A stretch of DNA of 64,000 nucleotides from Trebouxia sp. TZW2008 (taxonomy: Eukaryota; Chlorophyta; Trebouxiophyceae; Trebouxiales; Trebouxiaceae): positions 1,817 to 65,816 of the forward strand of contig BDIU01000331.1 of NCBI GenBank assembly GCA_002118135.1, in the 5' to 3' direction. The stretch's first letter is position 1. Each line of letters opens with the position of its first letter. The notes beneath the pieces were generated by a model. The model saw only the letters and a program-made list of their open reading frames with translations. It was not told the origin of the DNA and ran no database searches. This document shows positions 22,421-34,200 of this stretch, in pieces. The position numbers were made by a program, and so were the translations under genes.

Positions 22421-22500
22421 TTTTCTCGATTTGTGCGTGTCATCTCTGCGCGAGGGCCATGCTAATCTTCTCTGTATCGATCCAATTTGAACAGATGCAA
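22421..22500 (-). ncRNA. U6 snRNA-like core
   Basis: Reading the minus strand from about 22490 gives AAATTGGATCGAT, ACAGAGAAGATTAGC, ATGGCCCTCGCGCAGAGATG, then ACACGCACAAATCGAGAAAA. This follows plant and algal U6 almost base for base, including the ACAGAGA box and the AGC triad. The internal stem-loop differs from the common form at paired positions (CCU/AGG becomes CUC/GAG), so pairing is kept, which argues for selection. No ordinary 5' stem-loop is obvious, and the usual T-run terminator is missing: the core is followed directly by GTAAGT. It may be an intron-containing U6, a variant or a young pseudogene. U6 forms the spliceosome's catalytic centre. Confidence 0.65.
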
Positions 22501-22767
22501 GCAAGCTGATCCCAATCCCCAGCACGTGACCCTCGAAAGCAATACTTTGGGCAACGCATGCAGCTCCGTATCCCTCCCTCCCACCACGCCCGTAGCAAAT
22601 AAGTTGGGGTACCGCAATGTCCTGCCATTTTATAAAAAAGGAATACTGTAAACGGCAGGCCAAAAATCAGTTGGAGTGCATAGCACAAGGACCGGCTCTA
22701 GCTTCCCAAGGTCGACAGCTGCAATTAAGGCACACCGTGGTCATCGCTGTACTCAATCTATGGTACT

Positions 22768-23893
22768 ATGTCTGCAGCCTGCAAGCAGGCCCGCTCGTAC
22801 TGGTCCGAGCTTGACGAGGAAACCCTCGACAAGATCAGGGTGTGGACTGAAAGCTCCGACTGTGAAGGCCCACCCGAGGTCTCACCTGCGAAGAGGAGTG
22901 GTGCGTTACTTGTCATATGAAATCGACGTTGACGCTGACTATCTGGACTGTGTGCCGCACTTTGTGGTCAACAAAAACATATTTACGCCGATATTGTAGC
23001 TCGCCTGGTGTATTTTCCCAACATTCAAGCTGTCACAGTGAGTCTCTCATTGTCCCAGCGTCGATCAGCGTTCAAACACCTCAGTGACTGTGACTGATAT
23101 TCAAGTTGTGAAGAGCGCCCTGGTCTTCTGCAAATTGATGAAAGCAGGCTGCAGGCTACCTTCACTTTAACGCAATTGACTTCTTTGACACTGAAAATAG
23201 CTTCTGGGGATTGCATGTGTGCTTTGCCTTGAGAACTTCTGCCAAGTCTGTCTGAACTGCCCGCAGAGCTGACTGCAAGAGTTGCTCAGGGCACCTTTGC
23301 TTTTCTCCCAAGGGTTCCCTCTTTGAGGCTGCTGCGTGCTGATGTTGACTTTTTCAGCGTTCGCTGCCTGCAATCTTGCAGCGCTTAGACTTGTCATCAG
23401 CTGCTCCAGATGATGGGTACTTGACTGACACCCAAGCGTGTGAAAGAAAAGATGAAGTGCTGGCACATGTAGCAAGGTTGCCAAAACTTGAAGATCTTAG
23501 CCTGTTCCAGCCTGTCAGCCTGCGTGCTATGGTACTTTTGACTACATTGGGCAACCTGACCAATCTGCAACCGTCAACCCCTCACCATTCAGAGGCCAGA
23601 AAACTCAAACTTTGGGACATTCAGGAACTCCTCCAGCAAAAATCTTTTCATTTACGGGAGTTGCATTTTGAGTTCAAGCTTGATGGTCACCGGGTGACCT
23701 AGCAGTGGCCAGCATGCCTAGCACTGCAGCAGACAGTGAGCCAGGCGATCATATAGCTATCAGGCGTGTACAGATCCCTGTTGATTGGTCCTCTGAGCCA
23801 ATCTTAGTGAAGCCAATAGAAGTTGAGCGTCATCGATGTTTGGACGGCAATGATTCAGACGAGAGTTTGTACAACTATGATTCATTGCTTTGA
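22768..23893 (+). pseudogene. Decayed leucine-rich-repeat gene
   Basis: A start at 22768 opens MSAACKQARSYWSELDEETL and stays open to a possible donor near 22900. Further on, one frame reads FTLTQLTSLTLKIASGD, meets an in-frame TGA at 23230, and continues as LPSLSELPAELTARVAQG and VPSLRLLRADVDFF. The pattern then jumps frame to LQRLDLSSAAPDDG and LPKLEDLSLFQPVSL, ending at 23702. A last frame (23705-23893) ends in YNYDSLL. The Leu spacing fits a leucine-rich-repeat protein, possibly F-box linked, but no F-box is clear. The in-frame stop and frame jumps suggest a pseudogene, though unrecognised introns could explain part of this. Confidence 0.45.
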
Positions 23894-23988
23894 TTCTCTA
23901 TTGCCAAATGGCCTGATTGAAACTGTTGTGCTTGATGACATCACATTAATATTGCATAGCAGCACCATGATAGCAGCAAACATACAAG

Positions 23989-23998
23989 TGTAATGTAA
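23989..23998 (+). terminator. Twin TGTAA poly(A) signals
   Basis: Two TGTAA pentamers lie back to back about 95 bp after the last stop of the LRR remnant. Their position supports transcription, past or present, of that locus on the plus strand. Confidence 0.45.
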
Positions 23999-24024
23999 AA
24001 TGTGTTGTATATACAATTGCTTTG

Positions 24025-24034
24025 TATAAATATA
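24025..24034 (+). promoter_or_regulatory. TATA-like element upstream of the AP endonuclease gene
   Basis: TATAAATATA lies about 410 bp before the first proposed ATG. It is the best TATA match in the gap, but the leader would be long and AT-rich sequence alone is weak evidence. Confidence 0.3.
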
Positions 24035-24436
24035 GTCATGCAAAACCTTCACACACGCATTCTGCGTTTCAACTTGAAGGGCGCCATCTCATGATCCAAA
24101 TGTCCAGATGGTGCATCATGTGTACTTTATCATTGCCATGGTCAACACAGCAAGCGCAGAGCGGCGTGTCTGGAGAAGCGAAATTCTTGCCGCATGGACT
24201 GGTTCTTACAGCACTTGCCCTTTGCCATTTGGATCACATCAGGTCATCATTGCAAATGCACATACTATGACAGCCTGCCCAAAGTATGTGGCTGGGCTTT
24301 GCCGAGGCGAGCTTGTACACCGCTTCATCTTCTTGTTCTCTCCCAGCACGACAGACTTTTTGTAGGTAGAGAGCAGAGCCAAGACGACCGTAACGCGCGA
24401 GAAGTGAACACGCGTAGCGAAGCATTCAGTATCTGC

Positions 24437-27400
24437 ATGCTCACCCGCTTGACCCATAGGCTTACCCCAGCTTGTTGGAATAACAGCACTGCCAGGCTCT
24501 GCACGCTCAAGCAACGCCGTGCGCTGATCGCCAGCCAGCATGCTTCAGCAGGCTGTGCAAAAGCCTTGATCATGAGCGACCTGCATGCACGATCTTTGCC
24601 TCAACCTCGGCGAAACTTGCGAACTCGCACAGCTGTGGTGATCAAGCCCACTTCAGCCCAGGCGTCAAATTCGCCTGTCCTTCAAGCCGCATTGCTGAGT
24701 GACGAGACTGTCAAGCAAGAAGGCCTTGGCGAGCTTCTCCCACGAGCTCCTGCTGGCACAGCACAGAAGTCACTGTCAAGAAAGCGAAAGCATGCAGACG
24801 CTAAAGCTGGTCAGACAGAGCAGCCTGCAGCAGCTGCCATAGATGCCACTCACCAGCCAGTTGCAGGCGGCAGTGGCAAAACAAAGGTGCCTCGCAAACA
24901 GCGTAATAAAGCACCAGCAGCTGCCACCTCAGTGGTAAAAAGCGAGCCAGAGCTTGACAACTCGGCTGATGAACAAGCAAAGGCGACAAAGCAATGGCGA
25001 CCAGAGGCAAAGACAGTGATCAAGACTGAGACTGTCACAGCTGCAAAGAATGATGTGGCAGCTCAGGATCATGATGCGTCTGGCGACACAAAAGAGCCTC
25101 AGTCAATTGCACCTGCAAAAGCCACAAAGCAGCGCAAGCCCAAAAAGTCCAAAGCAATTGTGAAAACAGAGACTGTGACAGTGACTGAGGCAACAGACAA
25201 AACTGAGCAGCAGTCCACAGCAGATGCTGATGAGTCAGCACAGAAGAAGAAGCTGCGCAAGCCAAGGGCCAAAGCAACAATTTCAGTTGAGACGCTGTTG
25301 GAGTCTGTAGATGTTGTGCCATATCGCGAACGCATGATACCAAAGAAGTGGGTTGGTGCGCACGTGTCCATGGCTGGTGGTCTGGAAAAGGCTGTTGTGA
25401 GAGCAGCTTCAATAGGTCAGTTCAACAGGCAGCTACCATGGACACGTATCAACAGCATTTCGCAGGCCGCATGTGATGCATCAGCCCACTTGTGCTGGGG
25501 AGCCCTCTCAATGTTGGCCAATCTCAGCACCAAGAGTGCAGCATATACTGCACATAGTAGCAGCAGTGCCCTGAATTATGTATACAATAGCACAATTGCT
25601 GCATGTGGCATTGTGCATACCGTGCTGCCTGTTTCGTTTTGAAGGCAATGTGTGGTCTCAATGTTAAGCACAACTCACAAAGGCCTGCTCTCACCATGCC
25701 TGGACGCTCACTGCAGAATGCTCAAAGTTTGGCAGACTGTATGTCTAACATGCAGCAGCAATCTGTTCTGCTGTCATCCAAGGTCATCATCTCCCTCAAG
25801 CAAATGTATGATTGCAGGTGCCAACAGCTTTGCCTTGGACACAAGATCAAAGCGCAGGTGGGACTCACCGCCAATCAGTGTTGAGAATGCTGACAACTTC
25901 AAGAAGGCTTGCAAGGATTACGGCTTTGGCCCAGAGCACATTCTGCCTCATGGCAGCTATCTGATCAACTTGGCTTCAGCTGATCCAGAGCTGCTTGCCA
26001 AGAGCTATGCTGCCTTTGTGGATGAACTCAAACGCTGTGAGGCCATGGGCATCAGGTGACACATTATCTGATTTGTGCCATTCCGAGCTGCCTTTGTCTC
26101 ACTGTTTTTCAGGAGCTATGCTGCCTTTGTGGATGAATTCAAACGCTGTGAGGCCATGGGCATCAGGTGACACATTATCTGATTTGTGCTATTCAAGAGC
26201 CGCTTTTGTCTCACTGTTTGTCAGGAGCTATGTTGCCTTTGTGGATGAACTCAAGCGCTGTGAGGCCATGGGCATCAGGTGACACATTATTTGGTTTAAG
26301 CTATTCAGAGCTGCATTTGTCTCACTGTTTGTCAGGAGCTATGCCGCCTCTGTGGATGAACTTGAGCGCTTTGAGGCCATGGAGATCAGTTGACTCATGA
26401 TCTGCTTCGTGTTTCACATACAGACTTAGAGCTGCTTTTGTCTCACTGTTTGCCAAGAGCCTGCTGCCGCTATGGATGAGCGCAAACGTCGCAAGGGATC
26501 AGGCGACCAATCATCCTGTGCGCATCTGGGTGATAGTTTGAGCCCACATCCTGTTGCATGGCAGCTTTTGACGTGCTCACTTTGTGGATGAGCAGATGCC
26601 CTGCGAAGCCATGAGCATCGGGCGACACATTATCCATTACCTTCTGGAGCGGTGGTTTGAGGCTTACTTTTGGCCAAGTGCAGCAAAGAGACAGAAGACT
26701 TGCATTCATCTCTTTGCAAGTAGCGAGTCTCTTGTCGCTTTGCTGCACTTGGCCACAAGCAACCAGTTTCAGTCAGCCGCTGATCAAGTCACCAATTGCT
26801 TCTGGCCATGGTGCATTGCTCAACAAAGTGCTTGCCACAACAGGAGTTGCAAAGCAGCCCTGAAAGTTTTGACCTCCATGATCTGCTGAAACAGCAATGC
26901 ATGTTTGTGATTTAAGCAGTGTTCCTTCACTCAGCCTAGCAATGTAAAGACGCATCGAAGCACTTTTTGTAGCTGTCTGCAGCTCTGCATGCACTGGCTA
27001 TGTCAACTTCTGACAGCGCATCCCTGTTGTCATTCTATACTGTGAGGTATTGCTTGCGTGTATGCCCTTGGCTGAGCATGAAAGCCGCTGACTGTCGCAA
27101 CTCATGGCAACTTTGCGTAAACACAGGCTGTACAACTTCCACCCTGGGTCCACAGCAGGCAAGTGTCCAGCAGAGGAAGGCATGACCAGAATAGCGGAAT
27201 CAATCAACAAGGCTCATGCTGAGACTGAGACCGTCATCATTGTGTTGGAAAACATGGCAGGCGCAGGCTTCTCTGTAGGTCACAAGTTTGAGTACTTGCG
27301 CTACATCATAGACAGAGTTGTTGACAAGGCGAGAGTTGGTGTGTGCCTTGACACATGCCATTTGTTTGCGGGCGGCTACGATGTGTCTAGCCCTGATGCC

Positions 27401-27748
27401 TTTGAGCAAACAATGAAGGAGTTCGAGGATGTTATTGGCCTTCAATATTTGAAAGGAATGCATGTGAATGACAGCAAAGCAGCATTGGGCAGTAAGCGAG
27501 ACAGACATGAGAATGTTGCCAAGGGCCTCATTGGGGAGCAGTGTTTCACTTTCATCATGAACGACGACAGATTCAATGGCATTCCTCTCATTATGGAGAC
27601 GCCTGTGCAGTGTCATGGACCCGACTTGGATTTTAAGCTGTCACTGCTAGCAGGTGGCCCTGTTTTCAAAGGGCCCTCTGAAGAGGAGACGGGTATCAAT
27701 ACTGATAAGAAGGACATTGCGTACCTCAACAGTCTAGCAAAAATGTGA
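24437..27748 (+). CDS. APN1: AP endonuclease, endonuclease IV (APN1/Nfo) family
   Basis: Exons 24437-25415, 25818-26055 and 27127-27748 join in phase to about 612 residues. The C-terminal 280 or so follow bacterial Nfo from GAHVSMAGGLEKAV to the end. Metal-site motifs are present: LPHGSYLINL, LYNFHPGS, VLENMAGAG, VCLDTCHLFAGGYD, GMHVNDSK, DRHENV and PLIMETP. The family cuts DNA 5' to abasic sites in base excision repair using three zinc ions. The extra N-terminus of roughly 300 residues is Lys-, Ala- and Thr-rich, with repeated AKATKQ.RP blocks and four sumoylation-type motifs. Residues between the first ATG (24437) and the next (24572) lack acidic residues and are Arg-rich, like an organelle presequence, so two start codons could give organellar and nuclear forms (inference). 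Confidence 0.88.
26003..26640 (+). repeat. Array of in-frame 54-nt exon-end copies in the AP endonuclease intron
   Basis: The exon end coding SYAAFVDELKRCEAMGIR (26003-26055) recurs as 26113-26166, 26225-26278 and 26336-26389, with periods of 111-112 bp. Each copy is exactly 54 nt and phase-neutral, preceded by a TTTTCAG or TTGTCAG acceptor. The first two keep the GTGACA donor; the third has lost it. More eroded copies follow near 26457 and 26580. Confidence 0.85.
26672..26754 (+). repeat. 32-bp hairpin in the AP endonuclease intron
   Basis: Arms 26672-26703 and 26723-26754 are reverse complements at 28 of 32 positions, with a 19-nt loop. Weaker pairing continues outwards (GCTT/AAGC). It resembles a short miRNA-type precursor or an inverted duplication. 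Confidence 0.6.
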
Positions 27749-28277
27749 TGTACGGACTGCCTGATTCTGAGTTGTCATTGGCACTTGTGTGTGCTGAAGT
27801 TGAACATACATTGGTTGTGTTGTGACTGTACTTGCCAAATCCTTTTTTTTCATTGATTTGGTTTTGCACTACGCTTGCACTTTTCAACATGCTAATTAAT
27901 CAAGGTGCAACAGACATTGCCTTTCAGACATCAAGTATTTATGGTGACACCAACATGTTATTTGTGCTGTGCATGTTGACAAGGTGATGTGTACATGTAG
28001 TGGATGCCCATCATCATTGCTGCAGGCTGTCGCTTGATGCAGTGCTTAAACAAGCCTGCAAAATCCAAGAATTAATGATAAACGAAGGAGCTGAGTTCTG
28101 TTTCGCTTAAACACTCAACAACGGTATTTTGCAGTTCGGTGACCGTCAATACCATGCAAGTGTCAAGCCCGAGCCTCATATTGCAGATATTTACGATGAT
28201 CTATGTCACCCCAAGCACTGCAAACATCAATATCTAGTGCAGAGTATATCTAGAACTGTGTTGCTACTGCGCTACTG
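27749..28277. other. Intergenic gap between convergent genes
   Basis: No exon or RNA gene is visible between the stops of the AP endonuclease and the minus-strand GTPase gene. It contains a T8 run and AT-rich stretches and probably holds both 3' UTRs. Confidence 0.5.
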
Positions 28278-31200
28278 TCAAGTCAAGTCAATCACATCAG
28301 TCACACCATGCTTGCCAGTACTTTTGGGCTCCTTCTTGACTTTCACTGGCTTTGCATGCTTGTCAATGCTGCCAGGCTCCTTCTTGACCTTCATTGGTAC
28401 TGACCACCTGCCCAGCAGACCACTAGTCTTGCCTAGCCAAGCTGCCTTGCTGCTAGACTTGGCAGCAACGCTTTGCTTGGCACCTTGTGTTGCAGCTGAT
28501 GTGCTAGCAGGCGTCTGCACCTCTTCTGCTTGCTCATCTGGCTTGACAACCACAGCAGCAGCTTCAGCAATGCCTGGTCTGCCTCCATGAGCAGATGCAG
28601 CAGCTGATGTGCTGGCAGGTGTCTGAACCTCCTGTGACTGCTCAGATGCCTTAGCGCCCATGGCAGCAACTTCAGCAATGCCTGGCCCATCCCCATGAGC
28701 AGTAGCAGCTGATGTGCTGGCAGGTATCTGAACCTCCTTGGGTTGCTCAGCTGCTGTGATGGCCACAGCAGCACATTCAGCGCTCCCTGAGGCATCCACA
28801 GTAGCAGGCGTAGCAGCTAATGGCGACTGCTTAGCTGGATCAACTGATGTTGGCATGCCAGTTGATGGTGGCGGACCAACTGACTCAGCCTTTGCTGTGT
28901 CCTCTGCAGAAGCTGCTTGCACCACATCCTTTGCCAAGCCCTGCAAGTCAACATGACATCAAGAGGCATAGCAATATACAGGTGCTTTCTATGGTGTATA
29001 CAGGTGAGACACGAGTGCACACGCATGCAGAAAAGTGCTTGCCGTGACAAAGCAGCACACCTGAAGCAGCAGAAAGTGCAGTCTCTCAGAGCCAGTGCAT
29101 GCTTCCCGCTTACCTGCAGCGGAGATGCAGAGACTGTGAGAGGCTCTGAAACCAAGCAAAACAACATGACAGCTAAAAGGAAACATATATACCTTGAGGC
29201 ATCATAAGAAGAGCCTCTGTGCCCAGAAGCAGTTTGTGAAGCACAAGCAGCAGCCGCATGCAGAGACTGTGAGAGGCTGTGAACCCAAACAAAACAGCAT
29301 GAAAGCAGAAAAGCAATATTTATGCCTCGAGGCATCACACCAAGAGCATCTCTGCCCAGAAGCAGTCTGTGAAGCACAAGCAGCAGTCAGATGCTACAAA
29401 GTGATAAAAATGCAAACCACGTTCAGTAGTGATTGGCCATTTAGACGCCTTATAGCAGCTGTGTCAGACACTACATAACAGAAAGTGTGCATGCAGATAG
29501 TTATACCTGCACCAGCCAGGTCTGTGCAGCCTGCCCACTCTTGGCATCCTCTGTGATCATGGTCTCAGGGGCAGCAGAGTCATCACCCTACAGATAGACA
29601 CCGCCATTTAAGCACAACTGCACAATCAAGATGCTGCGCATGATCGCTTGGCTGAATCTGTGTTTTCAAAAGGCAAACTTGACAATACACTCTAGTCATG
29701 ACCAGCGCGCTTTGCACGATTGGCTCTGTAAGTGTGGTTCAGTGTGACAAGCAAATACAAGCCTGCAGCAGGTTTGCAAGCAGCAGGTTTGCAAGCAGCA
29801 GATTGTGATCAGCAGCTTTGTGTACTGCATGTGGAAGTTTACAAGCAGAATGTTTGTGTATTGCATGCGGCAGGTTGTGAGCAGCAGGTCTGCATATTGC
29901 ATTGCAGCAGCAGGTTTGCGTATTCAATGCAGAAGGATGTAAGCAGCAGGTTTGCATATTGCATGCAGCAACTTAAGAGCAGCTGGTTTGTGTACTGCAT
30001 GCAGAAGAGGCAGCAGATGTGTGTGTTGACCTTCTGCTCAGGCTTGACTGGAAGTTGCTGCGGTGACTGCATTGCTCCTGCAGCAAATCGCTCTGCTTCT
30101 TCTGCCTCCAAGGCTTGAAGCTCTTCATTTGATGCTTGCTGCTCGGTGGCATCGTCTCCATCAGCAGCAGGCATCTGCACGTCAAACTTATGCAGTCAGA
30201 ACAAGCTGGCAATGATTGCCCCTGCAAGATTGAACAGCATACTTTGCAAACAAATGCAGAAACAGCACCAGCAAACTTGTGTGTAAACAATGTGCATACA
30301 TATGCAGCTGTACTCATATACCAAAGTGCCTGTTGCCTTGTGTTGCTAAGCAAGTCCGTCAAGTAACAGACACACCTCTGGGGCTGGTTTTGCTGGTTGC
30401 AGCTGATCAGCAGTCACAGCACTGTCAACAGTCATTGATTTGGCCTGCTGCTGAGCATCAGTGCCAATGCTGTCAGGCATCGCTGTGTCTGCGTCCGAGG
30501 GCTGTGCCACCTCTACAGCAGTGTTAGCTGGGCCTGCTGTGGCAGCATCAGCAGTGTTTAAAGTGACAGCGGCCACAGCATCTGTGTTTACGACCGCAGC
30601 ATCAGCTGCAGGGGCCTCAGACATGATAGTGTCTGCATGCTGCTTAGTGAGCAGCAGATCTGCTGTAATTCCTGTGGCAGCATCATCTGCAGCGGCCTCA
30701 GACATGGTGGCGTCAGCATGCTGCTTGCCGAGCAGTCTCTCCATTGAGTCAGCCATCCATTGTGGAACGCCATCCTTGCCATTGTCACCGCTACCCTGTG
30801 CATTCGCGCTGTCGCCTTTGTCCTGTGCATTGCCGTTGCCGCTGTTGGTCTGTGCAGTGCCACTGTCACTGTTGAGCGGTGCATTGCCACTCTTGTGCTG
30901 CGGACTGCCACTGTCACCTTTGTCCTGTGCACTGTCAATGTCACCATTGCCCTGTGCACTGCCAATGTCACCATTGCCTTGTGCATTGCCACTGTCGCTG
31001 TTGCCCTGTGCAAGGGCCATGGCAAGGTTATGCCTTTCCTGTTCTTCACGGTGCGACTTGAGTCCAGCCCGAATGATTTCAGCTGTAGTCAGTGCTCTGT
31101 GAGGCCGACTCAGCGAAGCGCCTGAACTGCTGCTGTTGGGTTGCAGTGGCACAGACCAGGGCAGGCTGCTTCCAGCAGGCACACTGCCATTGGGCTGAGG

Positions 31201-34200
31201 GGGTAGGGGGTAAGGCAGGTTGGACCCCCCAACCCCCCCAGTCAGCAATGGGCTGGGTTGAGCTGAACCCCATCCTGCCCTAGGCTTTGCCCCTTCAGAC
31301 TTACTGCCTGCAGCTTGGTTGAGGTCTCGCCCATGCAAGGCTGGAGCTTGTGTGAAAGCCCCTGTGGTTTGGTATGATGGGCGCAAGAGTCTGTTGGGTG
31401 CCGCGTGTGGTACATTTGGCTCTGAGTTGCCCCTTGGTGCATGGTAGGGTGTGGATGCCAGCTTGCTTGTGCCTTGCACCATCTGAGGTGGGGGACCTGT
31501 GAAACAAGATAATGACTGTGACTGGTGTCTGCACTGAGAATGGCAAGCAACGGGTGCCTAGTAGAGTGTGCAGGCCAGGATGCTTGAGCCTTGGACTGTC
31601 CGAGGTGGAGGACCTGTAACACAACGCCATGACTGTGACTGCTGTTTCCACAGTGATTCAAGCGGGAAGAAATGGGTGCCTGGTAGGGCGTGGACGCCAG
31701 CTTGCTTGTGCCTTGGACCATCCGAGGTCGTGGACCTGGTGCAACGTTACGACCATGACTGGTGTCCTCACAACAATTTGCAATAGCAAGCCTGGCAGGG
31801 TGTGCACACCAACTTGCTTGTGCCTGGGACCATTCAAGGCAGGGCACCTGTAGCAAGACCATGACTGTGACTGGTGTTTCCACAATGAGTTTAAACGGCA
31901 AGCAATGGGTGCCTGATAGGGCGTGCTCACCAGCTTGCATCATACTGGGTGGAGGACCTGTTGCAACAACATGACTTGAAATGGTGCGATTGCAGTTGCA
32001 GTAGTACGGAGCAAATTTTGATGACTTCCAGCGGGCACTGAAGACATGCTGCTGTTGTGAGGAAGAAATGGAGAGTTCATCAAAGTGAGAGCAGAAGCAT
32101 GGATTATATGTATTCAAGTGTTTGCAAAGGCTGACAGCAAAGTGTTGCAGCAGGAATCCAAATCATTCAGCTGTGATGGCGTGAATGTTTTCAGCACTCA
32201 TGTTCACAAACAAAGCATATCAGCAAGTTGACAGGAGGGAAAGATGTGTCTGCTGTGACTAATGTCACCCAAGTATTTACTCTGCACCTTCTGGCTCAAC
32301 AACTGTTCACTCATGCAGCACATGTTTTCCAATGCGTGCTTTCCACTCAAGATACACAAAGAAAAGGATAGGAGCCATGTGTGTAGTGGTCAAACATAGG
32401 GCATTGCATTGCTTACCAACAGGGTCTGCAGCGCCTACTTCCTCTGCCTCTTCTGCATCTCCCTCATCCTCTGCATCTTCTTCTTCCCCATCTTCCTCTT
32501 CTTCACCATCCTCTTCATCTTCCTCCTCCTCCTCTTCAGGGTCATCATTGCAAGGGTTTCTGTGCTTCATCCGCGCTGGGCAGCCATCTTCAATTTCTCC
32601 TTCTTCCTTCTCCTCTTCTTCTTCTTCAGGTACATCATTGTAGTGGTTTCGGTGCCTCCACCACCCAGGACGCCTGTCTTCAAATCGTTCCTCCTCCTCT
32701 TCTTCTTCATCGTCATCCTCTTCATTCTCGTCGTCATCCATGTTGTCATCATCACACTCTTCTTCATCATCCTCATCATCCTCGTCATCATCATCTTCCA
32801 TGTCCTGATCCTGGGCATCACAACAAACATTGACTACACCTCAAACGATTTAGACTTGCCAAAACATGGACCGAATGGAGACAGTTGATTGCTTCTGTGC
32901 GTACCTGACCGGGCCCTGAAGGCCTGCCTAGCACGCATTACTGATTGCACAGATGACACCCAAGTAGTCAGTGCAAGCTTGTATGCAGACGTTCAGCAAC
33001 ACAAGCTGAGTACCAATTTGCACGCAACACACGGGCTCCTCAATCGCTCCTATGTAGCATACTACTGTTACTGAGTGATGAAGACTGCATACTGTATAGC
33101 TGATCAGCTATGTAGTCATGTATTGATGATACAGCAACACTCAAGCTGCTGCTACACCACAGTAGATTGTAGGTTGCTGCTGAGCCAGACAAAGATGCAT
33201 GATGCATCCATGCTGCGATGCCCATTTGCACAAGCAGCATACCTCCTGATTTGAGTAGACTTTGGCATGATTGGGATCCACATTCTCCTGTTGATCCTCC
33301 TCATCTTCTTCTTCTTCCTCTTCATTTTCTTCCTCTTCTTCAGGTAGAGTCAGCACCAAGACAGGAGCCCCAGCGCCTTGGCAGATTCCTTGCATCTGCC
33401 CAGCAAGACCCTGCAGCCAAGCACAGGCAAATGACTTCTGAAGATGCACTGAAGGGCCTTCTCTTCACAGCGACTGCGTTAGGTACCAATGAATACTTAT
33501 ACAACAGTTTGCTCAGCAGTTTTCAGGCAAAGTCATTGCAAAAGCAGCTGCTGTAACTGGCAGGTTCCTTGCATCTGCCCAGAAAGACCCTGCAGCCAAG
33601 CACAGGCAGATGACTCTTGAAGATGCAGTACAAAGTTGTTGCTGGTAGCAGTTGATCCATGATCATACACAAATGGTTGCAACAATTGGCAGCACTGCTT
33701 GCATCTGCCTAGCAAGATCCTGCAGCCAAGCACATGCAAACAACTCTTGAAGATGCAGTGCAAAGCTTTTGCTGATGGTAGTCCATCCAAAGCCATACAC
33801 AAGTGGCTGCAACAATTGGCAGCTTCCTTGCATCTTTGCAGTAAGGACCTGCAGCCAAGCACAGGCAAACGACTGTTGAAGATGCAGTACAAATCCTGTG
33901 CCCATAGAGCCAATCCAAAGCCATACACAAATGGCTGCCACAAGTGGCAGCTGCCTTGCATCTGGGATGCAAGGCCCTGCAGCAGACAAGCACAGGCATG
34001 AGTCTTGAAGATGCAGTGGTGAGTTTCTTTTCAGCATCTTATGACCAATGTTATTGCCAGAGTGGCTGCAACAGCTGCTTTGGACAGTGCAAAAGCGAGA
34101 TGCTATGCTTTGTCTGCATATTGGGAAGTGGGCAAAGCAATGAGCAGCCGGCACAATGCCCAGAATGGCCCATGACTGTATGCACATGCATAGATTACTG

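Larger units (their letters stand above)
21436..22767. other. CpG-rich intergenic region between SET gene and LRR remnant
   Basis: This stretch has far more CG dinucleotides than the introns around it and probably contains the SET gene promoter. It also holds the U6-like sequence (22421-22500, minus) and one small open frame (22001-22215). Confidence 0.5.

Noticed and set aside
29756..30010. CRISPR-like spaced repeat
   Set aside because: The units are short and unequal, spacers are themselves repeat-derived, and the locus is an intron of a eukaryotic gene.
32409..32888. Plus-strand hydrophobic protein with many Phe and Ile
   Set aside because: It is the complement of the Glu/Asp-rich exon. 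TTC and ATC codons arise from GAA and GAT.
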